Positions 22,984 to 30,058 of a DNA stretch of 45,895 nucleotides are shown here, piece by piece. Both the position numbers and the translations under genes were made by a program. This DNA comes from Hyphomicrobiales bacterium (lineage in GTDB: Bacteria; Pseudomonadota; Alphaproteobacteria; Rhizobiales; Beijerinckiaceae). The stretch lies in assembly GCA_900473415.1 (NCBI GenBank), contig UCLR01000022.1, positions 1 through 45,895 on the forward strand, given 5' to 3'. The notes under the pieces were generated by a model. It saw only the letters and a program-made list of their open reading frames with translations. It searched no databases and had not been told where the DNA came from. Position 1 is the stretch's first letter. The number at the start of each line of letters is the position of its first letter.

Positions 22984-23415
22984 ATGCGATTGACCCAGTT
23001 CAGCGAATATGCGCTGCGGCTCCTGATTTTTGCCGCCGCTCATCCGGACCGTTTGGTCACCGTCGAGGAAGCCGCGGTCTCATACGGCATCTCGCGGACC
23101 CATCTGATGAAGGTCGCCAACCTGCTGGTTCGCCAGGATTTCCTGAAAGGGGTGCGCGGCCGCTCCGGCGGGCTGACGCTGGCGCAGCGGCCGGAGGAAA
23201 TCTCGCTGGGCGCGCTTATCCGCGCGACCGAGCCGGCTTTCTCCCTTGTGGAATGCTTCGGGGAAGCGGAAGGCGGTTCGCTGCTCAGCCTGGATCGTTG
23301 GCGCGGCATTCTCTCGGACGCGATGGAGGCCTTCCTGGCCGAGCTCGACAGATATTCGCTACGCGATCTCGCCGCTGATCCGCAGCGTTTCGGCATCGGA
23401 GCGCCGGCGGCCTGA
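22984..23415 (+). CDS. NsrR-like Rrf2-family regulator lacking two Fe-S cysteines
   Basis: A 143-residue Rrf2 winged-helix protein. MRLTQFSEYALRLLIFAA and the recognition region YGISRTHLMKVANLLVR closely match NsrR, the NO-sensing repressor. GVRGRSGGLTLAQRPEEISL is the wing. NsrR holds its Fe-S cluster with Cys91, Cys96 and Cys102 (E. coli numbering). Here Cys91 is present (LVECFGE), but position 96 is Glu and 102 is Ser, and no other cysteine exists. A normal NsrR cluster is therefore unlikely; it may sense otherwise or bind DNA constitutively. It is divergent from the TonB-ABC-nnrS operon and precedes the fmdE-like gene, and the shared palindromes are its probable operators. Confidence 0.88.
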   Translation: MRLTQFSEYALRLLIFAAAHPDRLVTVEEAAVSYGISRTHLMKVANLLVRQDFLKGVRGRSGGLTLAQRPEEISLGALIRATEPAFSLVECFGEAEGGSLLSLDRWRGILSDAMEAFLAELDRYSLRDLAADPQRFGIGAPAA

Positions 23416-23463
23416 GCCCTCGCCCTGCAGAACTGGCAGAAAGCCGCCGAATTGCTTGCGTCT

Positions 23464-23480
23464 GGACAATAACATTGTCC
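23464..23480. promoter_or_regulatory. GGACAAT-AAC-ATTGTCC palindrome before the fmdE-like gene
   Basis: A perfect 7-3-7 inverted repeat in the 139-bp gap between the Rrf2 gene and the fmdE-like gene. Its core, ACAATAACATTGT at 23466-23478, is the same 13-bp motif as the two sites in the divergent promoter. This suggests that the Rrf2 regulator controls the fmdE-like gene separately, about 75 bp upstream of its ATG. Confidence 0.75.
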
Positions 23481-23554
23481 GCGGCGCCCGTTAGGTCGAG
23501 ACGGTCTTTCGGATGCAGCGGCGCGCCACGCCGGGCCGGGATCGAGGTGACACG

Positions 23555-24199
23555 ATGAGATTCCCTTCCTTTTTCGCGCAGGCCCCCCGCCTCAGAATGC
23601 GAGATCCGCTCGCTGCTTTTCTCGGTGCCAGCGAGGACGGCATCCTGGAGTACGGCTATGAGGATGTCGTCCGGCTCGCCGGCCATTCCTGCCCCGCCGT
23701 GGCCGGCGCCTATCTCATGGTGATCAACGGTCTTTCCTATCTCTACGATCAGGAATTGCCCGAGCGCGGTGGCATCGCGGTGTTCATGCGCGACGAGCGC
23801 GACCAGGGGACGACGGGCGTGCAGGCGTCGGTGGTCTCGCTGCTCACCGGGGCGGCAGCTGAAACCGGCTTCGGCGGCATCGGTCCGGCCCGGCGCTTTG
23901 CCAGGCACGACATGCTTTGTTTTGGGGCGGACATCGACGGCGTCATGGCGCTGCGGCGTTGCGACACGGGCGTGGGTGTCGTCGTCGACATCGACACGGG
24001 CGCCGTGCCGCACGCAGCCGAAATGGCGGCCGTGATGCCGCGGGCGGTCTCGGGCAAAGGCGATGCCGCCGAGCTCGGCAGCTTCGCAGCGTTATGGCAG
24101 GACCGGGTTCGCCGCATGCTGATCGAGCACGCCGACGATCCCAAGCTGATCCATCTCTACGATTGGGAGCCGGCCGAAGCGTCCATGGCGCAGGCCTGA
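23555..24199 (+). CDS. FmdE-like protein (GHxCP motif)
   Basis: The 214-residue protein contains EDVVRLAGHSCPAVAGAYLM, matching the FmdE family motif (G-H-x-C-P-G) whose His and Cys bind metal, followed by a cytosolic alpha/beta domain with FGADIDGVMALRRCDTGVG. FmdE was named from formylmethanofuran dehydrogenase operons, but bacterial members occur without that enzyme and their role is unsettled. The start at 23555 is chosen over 23513 because GAGGTG stands 8 bp before it. There is no signal peptide. It is separated from the Rrf2 gene by a palindrome matching that regulator's presumed operator, so it probably belongs to the same regulon as the TonB-ABC-NnrS operon. Metal handling is a guess. 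Confidence 0.72.
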   Translation: MRFPSFFAQAPRLRMRDPLAAFLGASEDGILEYGYEDVVRLAGHSCPAVAGAYLMVINGLSYLYDQELPERGGIAVFMRDERDQGTTGVQASVVSLLTGAAAETGFGGIGPARRFARHDMLCFGADIDGVMALRRCDTGVGVVVDIDTGAVPHAAEMAAVMPRAVSGKGDAAELGSFAALWQDRVRRMLIEHADDPKLIHLYDWEPAEASMAQA

Positions 24200-24552
24200 G
24201 GGGCTCCCACCTTCCGAGACTGCTTGTCGCGCCGCACGGTGAGCTCCGGCTCGATCGAGCCTTCGCTCGGGGCGTGGATCGAGCCCATCAGGCGCAGATT
24301 GACCACGTCGAGCGCATCGAGCCCGAGGTTGTGCAGATTGTCGTGCACCGCCTGGCGCAGCTCGGCGGGCGAGAACGCGGGAAGCCAGGACGCGTCGGCC
24401 CCACGTCGCGCGCCGATCTTGGTGACGATGACAAGGTCGTCAGGATAGCGAGCGAGCGCCTCGCGGATCAGCTGGTTGGTGACGCGGTGACCGTAGAAGT
24501 CGGTGGTGTCGATATGGTTCACGCCGAGCACGGCCGCCTCGCGGTCCTTCGG
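24200..24552 (-). pseudogene. Aldo/keto reductase remnant (internal fragment)
   Basis: About 115 codons on the minus strand read AAVLGVNHIDTTDFYGHRVT, then LVIVTKIGARRGADASWLPA and LGLDALDVVNLRLMG. These are the central strands of an aldo/keto reductase, including the active-site Asp-x-x-x-Tyr region (DTTDFYG). The N-terminal barrel strands are missing: upstream is the small HdeA-like gene. The C-terminal two thirds are missing: the frame decays at the fmdE-like gene end. No plausible start codon exists. It is a decayed relic, and its truncation at both ends marks a rearranged junction. Confidence 0.8.
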
Positions 24553-24557
24553 CGGGC

Positions 24558-24875
24558 CTACTCCGGAAGGCGCAGGCCGGCCAGGAAGGTTGCGACGGTC
24601 AAGGTCTGCTTCGGCTGCGCCTCGCAATGGCGCTCGACCGCGGAGCGGATGTCGGCGTCGCCATATCTCGACAGGCGCGTGGGGGAGTGCTGGCGCAGCG
24701 CGTCGACCACCCACCGGCCGATCGCGGCATGCATTTCGACGTCGGTCGCCTCGCGCTTCATCCAGAGTTCGCAGGTGACGTAGTCCTGAAGGAATTCGCC
24801 TTTGCTCGGCTCGGCGGCGCCGGCGCTCAAAGTAAATGCTGCAACGCATAGTGCCGCCCACACCGATCGACGCAT
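24558..24875 (-). CDS. Small secreted two-cysteine protein, HdeA-like
   Basis: A 105-residue precursor with signal peptide MRRSVWAALCVAAFTLSAGA-AE. The mature part is about 85 residues, with two cysteines about 49 apart (DYVTCELWM and VERHCEAQPKQTL), the arrangement of the periplasmic acid chaperone HdeA, whose single disulfide joins similar positions. The HC-x-x-x-P-x-x-T ending also resembles that family. Similarity is judged by eye and is weak elsewhere, so it could be another small periplasmic fold. It abuts the aldo/keto reductase remnant, which it does not overlap. Confidence 0.55.
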   Translation of the reverse strand: MRRSVWAALCVAAFTLSAGAAEPSKGEFLQDYVTCELWMKREATDVEMHAAIGRWVVDALRQHSPTRLSRYGDADIRSAVERHCEAQPKQTLTVATFLAGLRLPE

Positions 24876-25210
24876 CGTCTCGCCCCTGCCTTGTCGGACC
24901 CCGGCCGGACTTTATCCGTTCCGGGTCCTCGGTCCAGTTGCCCGGAACCGAGCCCCGGTGTGGTCGGCTGAATCCGCCGTCAGTGGAACCTGGCCTGCGC
25001 TCAGCGAGCGCGTCTCCTCGGGCACGCGCTTCGACAGCGAGCTCTCCGCCAACACCCGCCGCCTCGGCGGAACCGCCCAGCTCAGGGTTAGCTTCCGAGG
25101 GCACGGATCAGGCTCGCCGAGTTGCAGATGATCCTCTCACGGACCGCCTTCGATCCAGGCGAGAGGGAGCCGCTTCCAGGCCGTTGCGCAGTGTCCGCTC
25201 CCGGCGCCGT
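24876..25210. other. 335-bp gap without a recognisable gene
   Basis: Between the HdeA-like gene and the threonine aldolase stop. Frames on both strands are open by GC bias, but none shows a start with a ribosome site or a known fold. No strong hairpin or repeat is obvious. It probably includes the HdeA-like promoter and decayed DNA, consistent with the adjoining pseudogene. Confidence 0.5.
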
Positions 25211-26257
25211 TCAGGCACGGGCTTTCGATACGGCGGGTGTCGTTTGCCTGTCGAAGAAAATCTCGCAGGCTTCGGCGACCCGCTCGACTGATGCGTCGTC
25301 TACGTCCAGATGGGTGACCCAGCGCAGCGTCCCGTATCGCCCGCCCACGGCGATGCCGCGGCTCCCCAGAAGCGCGGCGAATGCGCCAGTGTCGATGCCC
25401 TTGGGCGTCATGAACACCATGTTCGTGCGCGACGGGCCCGCGCCGAGATCCGGAAAACGCGCCAGCACTTCGGCAAGAGCCGCGGCGCGCCGATGATCTT
25501 CGCTCAGCGGCGTGACGTTGTGCTCCAAGGCGTAGATCGCGGCCGCGGCGAGCACGCCGGTCTGGCGCATCCCGCCGCCCAGCATCTTCCTGATCCGGCG
25601 GGCCTTCTCGATGAAGTCCTTCGGGCCGACGAGGATGGAGCCGACCGGCGCGCCGAGGCCCTTGGAGAGGCACATGGAAACACTGTCGAATTGTGCCGCG
25701 ATCCAGGCGGCGTCCCGGCCGCTCGCCACGGCAGCGTTCATCAGCCGGGCGCCGTCGAGATGGGTAGCGAGCCCGCGGGAGCGGGCGAGCTGGGTTGCCG
25801 CCTCCAGATAGGCGTCGGGCAGAACCAGGCCGTTGAACGTGTTTTCCAGCGCGAGCAGCCGCGTCATGGCGAAATGGAAGTCGTTCGGCTTGATCGCGTT
25901 CGCAATGGCATCCAGCGCGATCGTTCCATCAGGCTCATTGGGCAAGGGCTGCGGCTGGATCGAACCCAGAACTGCGGCGCCACCACCTTCGAGCCGATAG
26001 GTGTGCGCCATCTGGCCGACGAGATATTCCTCGCCACGGCCACAGTGAGCCATGAGCCCAGCGAGGTTCGCCTGTGTGCCGGTGGGAAAGAAAAGAGCAG
26101 CTTCCTTCCCCAGCCGCTCGGAGACCATCGCTTCGAGGCGCTTGGTGGTCGGGCAGTCATCATAGACGGCGTCGCCGACCTCGGCCGCTGCCATGGCGGC
26201 ACGCATGCCCTCGCAGGGGCGCGTCACCGTATCCGAACGGAAATCATCCACCATCAT
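25211..26257 (-). CDS. ltaE: Low-specificity L-threonine aldolase
   Basis: PLP enzyme that splits L-threonine or allo-threonine to glycine and acetaldehyde. The ATG pair at 26257/26254 gives MMVDDFRSDTVTRPCEGMRA, the family N-terminus, for 348 residues. FFPTGTQANLAGLMAH, His85 (stacks on PLP) and the cofactor lysine 199 in SMCLSKGLGAPVGS are all present. The open frame extends upstream, but that part lacks homology. It stands alone between two gaps; the divergent neighbour is more than 600 bp away. Confidence 0.93.
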   Translation of the reverse strand: MMVDDFRSDTVTRPCEGMRAAMAAAEVGDAVYDDCPTTKRLEAMVSERLGKEAALFFPTGTQANLAGLMAHCGRGEEYLVGQMAHTYRLEGGGAAVLGSIQPQPLPNEPDGTIALDAIANAIKPNDFHFAMTRLLALENTFNGLVLPDAYLEAATQLARSRGLATHLDGARLMNAAVASGRDAAWIAAQFDSVSMCLSKGLGAPVGSILVGPKDFIEKARRIRKMLGGGMRQTGVLAAAAIYALEHNVTPLSEDHRRAAALAEVLARFPDLGAGPSRTNMVFMTPKGIDTGAFAALLGSRGIAVGGRYGTLRWVTHLDVDDASVERVAEACEIFFDRQTTPAVSKARA

Positions 26258-26439
26258 TCGACCAGACCCTCGTGACCGCGTTCGTCGCATGCAGGGCCTA
26301 TCGGGTGTGGCATGTGGAGTGCAAGACGCATTCCGCACGGAGCTCAGGAGCGTCGGCGGCCCAGAGCGCGGACTATCCCCGCTTGGCCAGCAGGAGAATG
26401 GTGCCCGAACGCGGCCGGCATCGTCTCCAGGGCGTCCTT

Positions 26440-26733
26440 TCAATCTTCAACGGCGGTGGCCGCGATGAAGAAGCTTTGACCGCCACCATCCAGCCGCGGC
26501 GGTGCGGCTTCGAGCTGCCGAATGTCCTCGACATCAGCGCCGCGGGGGCCCTGGCGTGCCTCGAAAACCAGCCGCTCGACGCTTTCGGCTGGGCCGGACA
26601 GCGCCGCTTCCACTGTGCCGTCGGCGCGGTTGCGCACCCAACCGCTGACACCGGCCGCGAGCGCGCGCCCGCGTAACCATTGGCGGTAGCCGACACCCTG
26701 GACCCGTCCGGAAATGCTGATGTGCAAGTCCAT
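26440..26733 (-). CDS. acyP: Acylphosphatase
   Basis: Small cytosolic enzyme that hydrolyses acyl phosphates. It has 97 residues. The catalytic arginine (residue 17) lies in SGRVQGVGYRQW and the asparagine (35) in GWVRNRADGTVEAAL; both are required. The upstream ATG at 26781 would add 16 residues without family support. It is monocistronic and divergent from the cyclase operon, with 288 bp between. Confidence 0.93.
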   Translation of the reverse strand: MDLHISISGRVQGVGYRQWLRGRALAAGVSGWVRNRADGTVEAALSGPAESVERLVFEARQGPRGADVEDIRQLEAAPPRLDGGGQSFFIAATAVED

Positions 26734-27021
26734 GCGTTTCCGCGCGTCTCCCTCGAAAGATCGCTGCAGGGAGCCTATCATCCAGCCCCGACCGCTCTCA
26801 ATTCACGCTCGCGGCAACGAGCTTTGCTCCGCCGTTCCGGGAGCCGCTGCCGATCGCAGCATCCGCAACTCGGCCGGCGGTCGGCCGCGCCCTCGCGGCG
26901 GAATGTCTCGGCGAGGGAACGTCGGGCAGACGGAGGCTGGACAGGCATAGACGATGCCCTGCGCGGAGTCTTAAGGTTGCTTGCTTGCCGACATAGTCTC
27001 GATACCAGCGAGGGGCGAGCC

Positions 27022-28794
27022 TTGAACAGAACGGCCGCTGATCTTGATGTGGCACTTCCACGAGCGGTCCGGACCATGCTCTGGGCCGATGTGGTGGAGT
27101 CTGTGCGCCTCGTCGAGCAGGATGAAGGCGGCTTTGTTGCCGGTTGGCTGGATTTCATCGGGCATGTGAAGTCCGCCATTCTCCCCGGGCACCATGGCCG
27201 ACTTGTCAAAGGACTCGGCGATGGGATTCTCGTGGACTTCGAAAATCCACGTTCCGCGCTGAGGGCCGCCTTTGCGCTTCGCGACGCGATGCAAGCCCGC
27301 AACATGGGCCGCCCCGCCGGAGAGCAGACACATCTCCGCATGGCCATCGAGATTGGCGGCGTCATCCTCAGCGAGGACGACGTCTACGGCCGGAGCGTCA
27401 ACCGCGTCGCTCGTTTGGCGACCCTCGTCGGTCCCGATGAAATCTGCCTCTCGGCCGCTGTGCGCGACCAGATTACCGCCGATCTGGATGCTGACATCGA
27501 GGACCTCGGGGAGTGCCATGTGAAGCATTTCGCCCAGCCGATCCGGGCCTATCGGGTCGCCCCGCCTTCGGGCATTTCGCTCGGGCCGGTCGTCGGAGAC
27601 CTGCTTCCCGCGCTGGCGGTGATCCCTTTTTCGACGCGTGACTCCAGTGATGACCATCATGTGCTTGGCGAAGTGATCGCCGAGGAATTGATCCGGGACT
27701 TTTCGCAAACGACCGAGTTCAACGTCATATCGCGCCTTTCGACCACGGCCTTTCGGGATCGGGGATCCTCGTTGGAGCAAATCGTCTCAATGCTCCGAGC
27801 GGAATACGTATTGTCGGGCGTCTACCGCGTCGCCGGCACCAAGGTGTCCGTCGAGGTTGAGCTCGTGGATACAGCCACGGCGCAAATTGCTTGGTCCGGT
27901 CGATATAAGGGCAGCGTTGACGGCCTGCTGTCAGGCCGGCGCGAAATGATTGACGAGATTGCGACGGAGGTCTCTGTCGCCGTGATGTCTCGCGAAGTGC
28001 GGCGCGCCCGTTCGCAGCGGCTGTCCAACCTTCAAAGCTACACGTTGTTGATCGCCGCAACGGCCTTGATGCACCGGCTTTCCCCGGGAGATTTCAATCA
28101 TGCCCGGGTGCTTCTCGAAGCGCTCATTGAACGCGCCCCGCGCCATGCCATGCCTCAGGCGCTACTCGCCAATTGGCATGTGCTGCGTGTTCAGCAGGGA
28201 TGGTCGCAGGATATCCCTGAAGAGGCCAGAATCGCGCAGCGATGGACCCGGCAGGCGATCGAGATCGACCCGCACTGTTCGTTGGCGCTTGCCGTCGATG
28301 GGTTTGTGCACACCAACCTGTTAAAACAGTTCGATGCCGCACGTCATTGCTATGATCGTGCCCTTGAGAGCAATCCCAATGATGCTTTCGCGTGGTTGCT
28401 CCGGGGCACTCTTCATGCTTTCATGAACGAAGGGCAGCAGGCCGTCCGATGCACGCGTCGCGCGCTCGCGCTATCGCCCTTAGACCCGCACCGGTACTTC
28501 TACGATTCTTTAGCGGCTACAGCCTACCTTGCGGCACATCAGTTTGATCGAGCTTTGGCGGCGGCGAAGCGTTCGTTGCGCACCAATCGCACCCATGCTT
28601 CGACGCTACGTGCCATGGCAGTTGCCTGCTGGAACCTCGGCGACGCCGACGGAGCGCGCCAGGCGGCGGCGGAACTGCTGCGGATCGAGCCCAATCTAAC
28701 TGTGACCGCATGGCTTGAGCGTTCACCGAGTGCTGCCTTTCCCATTGGGCAGGAATGGGCGGAGACCTTCCGCGCAATCGGCTTGCCCAACTAA
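27022..28794 (+). CDS. Class III adenylate cyclase with TolB-like and TPR domains
   Basis: The TTG start at 27022 follows GAGGGGCGAG and gives 590 residues; upstream frame is low complexity. Cyclase domain (about 15-180): metal-binding Asp23 and Asp67, adenine-selecting Lys63 and Asp120, transition-state Asn127 and Arg131, all at canonical spacings, so it should make cAMP. A TolB-N-like domain follows (about 195-350; PALAVIPFSTRD, AEYVLSGVYRVAG), then about four TPRs (395-580; e.g. AIEIDPHCSLA, ALESNPNDAFAW). No membrane segment. Such cyclase-TolB-TPR proteins are frequent in Rhizobiales but mostly uncharacterised. It heads a three-gene operon. Codon use is less GC-biased than in neighbouring genes. 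Confidence 0.9.
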   Translation: MNRTAADLDVALPRAVRTMLWADVVESVRLVEQDEGGFVAGWLDFIGHVKSAILPGHHGRLVKGLGDGILVDFENPRSALRAAFALRDAMQARNMGRPAGEQTHLRMAIEIGGVILSEDDVYGRSVNRVARLATLVGPDEICLSAAVRDQITADLDADIEDLGECHVKHFAQPIRAYRVAPPSGISLGPVVGDLLPALAVIPFSTRDSSDDHHVLGEVIAEELIRDFSQTTEFNVISRLSTTAFRDRGSSLEQIVSMLRAEYVLSGVYRVAGTKVSVEVELVDTATAQIAWSGRYKGSVDGLLSGRREMIDEIATEVSVAVMSREVRRARSQRLSNLQSYTLLIAATALMHRLSPGDFNHARVLLEALIERAPRHAMPQALLANWHVLRVQQGWSQDIPEEARIAQRWTRQAIEIDPHCSLALAVDGFVHTNLLKQFDAARHCYDRALESNPNDAFAWLLRGTLHAFMNEGQQAVRCTRRALALSPLDPHRYFYDSLAATAYLAAHQFDRALAAAKRSLRTNRTHASTLRAMAVACWNLGDADGARQAAAELLRIEPNLTVTAWLERSPSAAFPIGQEWAETFRAIGLPN

Positions 28795-28815
28795 TCCAAC
28801 ATTTGGAGGGCCGCT

Positions 28816-30021
28816 ATGACTGGGATCGGGGGGATTGGCGGAATAGGTGGCATCGGCGGGATAGGCGGTATAGGAGGCATCGGGGGAATAGGGGGCATCG
28901 GAGGAATCGCCGGGCCGGATGGATTGGACGGGCTGGCCGGAGCCGACGCCCTGATCCGTAGTCGCGACGGGATCGTTGGCTCCCTGGATCCTCTCTCGCC
29001 CCAAGCGTGGCACCAGGATGCGCTTCCCGAGGAAGACCCTGCTGCGCTGGCGTATTGGGCGCCTTGGGTGCGCGCCGCAACCATTGATTTCGAGCTGAAA
29101 TCGCGGATCGGCTTTGCGGCCGCTCCGGAAGCGTCCACGACACCGCCGCCGCCGCGGCGCATGGCTGTATGGCACCTGGAGGTGACCGCTGGAAGCACCG
29201 CGGGCGCGGTCCCCACGGCCAGGTATCTCCCGTTGTTCTCGACTGCGAAACCGCCGGAGACGACATTCGAGGCACAAGTGGCTTTGGTCGAGGACTACGC
29301 CCAGCTTCGGTCTGATCGCGCGTCCGAGATATTGGCTCAGATCAACGGGGTGGTCGACTTTTTCGGATCTGTCGCCAGGCTCGACCCGGGCAGGAAAAAA
29401 TGGACGTTGGAAATGCTCGCCGCCACCGTGCGGCTGGCAATGTTCATTCACCTGCGCGTCAAGCACGCGATCGCCGGCCGCCGGCCGATCGAGTTCTCTC
29501 CGCGAATCCAGCCGATGATTGCGACCCCGGAGCATGGCACGTTGCCGAGCGGGCATGCGACCGAGAGTTTCGCCCTCGCCACCGTGCTGTGGAATGTGAT
29601 GCGCGATTCAGGGAACACCGCTTATGCGCTCACGGAACCGGCCTGGCGCACTCAGATGTTGCGGCTGGCCGCGCGCATTGCCGTCAACCGCACCGTTGCG
29701 GGGGTGCACTTTCCAGTCGATAGCGTTGCGGGCGCCCTTCTGGGGCTGACGATCGGCAGCTACGTCGTCGCGCGTTCGCGGGCCGCGTCCGGCGCTGGCA
29801 ACACCTACCAGCCGTGGATATTCGACGGAACGAGCGGATACCCTGATCGGTATGATTTCCGCTGGTATCGGCTTTTCGATGTCGTCACGGGAACGCTGAT
29901 CCCTTCGCCCGAGGGGCACCAATTCTCAATGAATGACGGAGCGCCGCAGACACTCCCGGCGGCCTCCTATTCGCCGCTCCTTGCTTGGATCTGGCAGAAG
30001 GCCGCGAGCGAATGGAAGTGA
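28816..30021 (+). CDS. PAP2/vanadium haloperoxidase-like protein with N-terminal GGI repeat
   Basis: A 401-residue protein starting 21 bp after the cyclase with GGAGGG before the ATG. Residues 3-31 are a near-perfect (GGI)n tract, then GPDGLDGLAGADALI. The C-terminal half is an all-helical acid phosphatase/haloperoxidase fold with all three motifs: Lys216-x6-Arg223-Pro224 (KHAIAGRRP), Pro244-Ser-Gly-His247 (PSGHATES), and Arg292-x5-His298-x3-Asp302 (NRTVAGVHFPVD). It could be a phosphatase or a vanadate-dependent haloperoxidase; these share the site. There is no signal peptide or clear membrane helix, which favours a soluble, haloperoxidase-like enzyme. Confidence 0.82.
   Translation: MTGIGGIGGIGGIGGIGGIGGIGGIGGIGGIAGPDGLDGLAGADALIRSRDGIVGSLDPLSPQAWHQDALPEEDPAALAYWAPWVRAATIDFELKSRIGFAAAPEASTTPPPPRRMAVWHLEVTAGSTAGAVPTARYLPLFSTAKPPETTFEAQVALVEDYAQLRSDRASEILAQINGVVDFFGSVARLDPGRKKWTLEMLAATVRLAMFIHLRVKHAIAGRRPIEFSPRIQPMIATPEHGTLPSGHATESFALATVLWNVMRDSGNTAYALTEPAWRTQMLRLAARIAVNRTVAGVHFPVDSVAGALLGLTIGSYVVARSRAASGAGNTYQPWIFDGTSGYPDRYDFRWYRLFDVVTGTLIPSPEGHQFSMNDGAPQTLPAASYSPLLAWIWQKAASEWK
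28822..28908 (+). repeat. 9-bp minisatellite coding for (GGI)n
   Basis: Successive units of the form GGN-ATH-GGN (for example GGCATCGGC, GGGATAGGC, GGTATAGGA) encode GIG/GGI triplets. The synonymous bases vary from unit to unit although the peptide is constant, so the amino-acid pattern appears selected rather than freshly amplified. Length variation between strains would be expected. Confidence 0.85.
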
Positions 30022-30058
30022 GTTGAGCGCGAGCTAGCCAGCCAAGGGGAGTGGCCGG

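Noticed and set aside
24157..25104. A full-length minus-strand gene of 315 codons covering the AKR fragment
   Set aside because: Only the last third has AKR homology; the upstream part is a shadow of the HdeA-like gene and of noncoding DNA.
27022..28794. A Pycsar-like anti-phage cyclase system
   Set aside because: Pycsar cyclases pair with a membrane or TIR effector bearing a cyclic-nucleotide sensor. None is seen here, and the TolB-TPR architecture is common in regulatory cyclases.
28822..28908. CRISPR or satellite array
   Set aside because: The 9-bp repeats are in-frame coding triplets within a gene, with no spacers.
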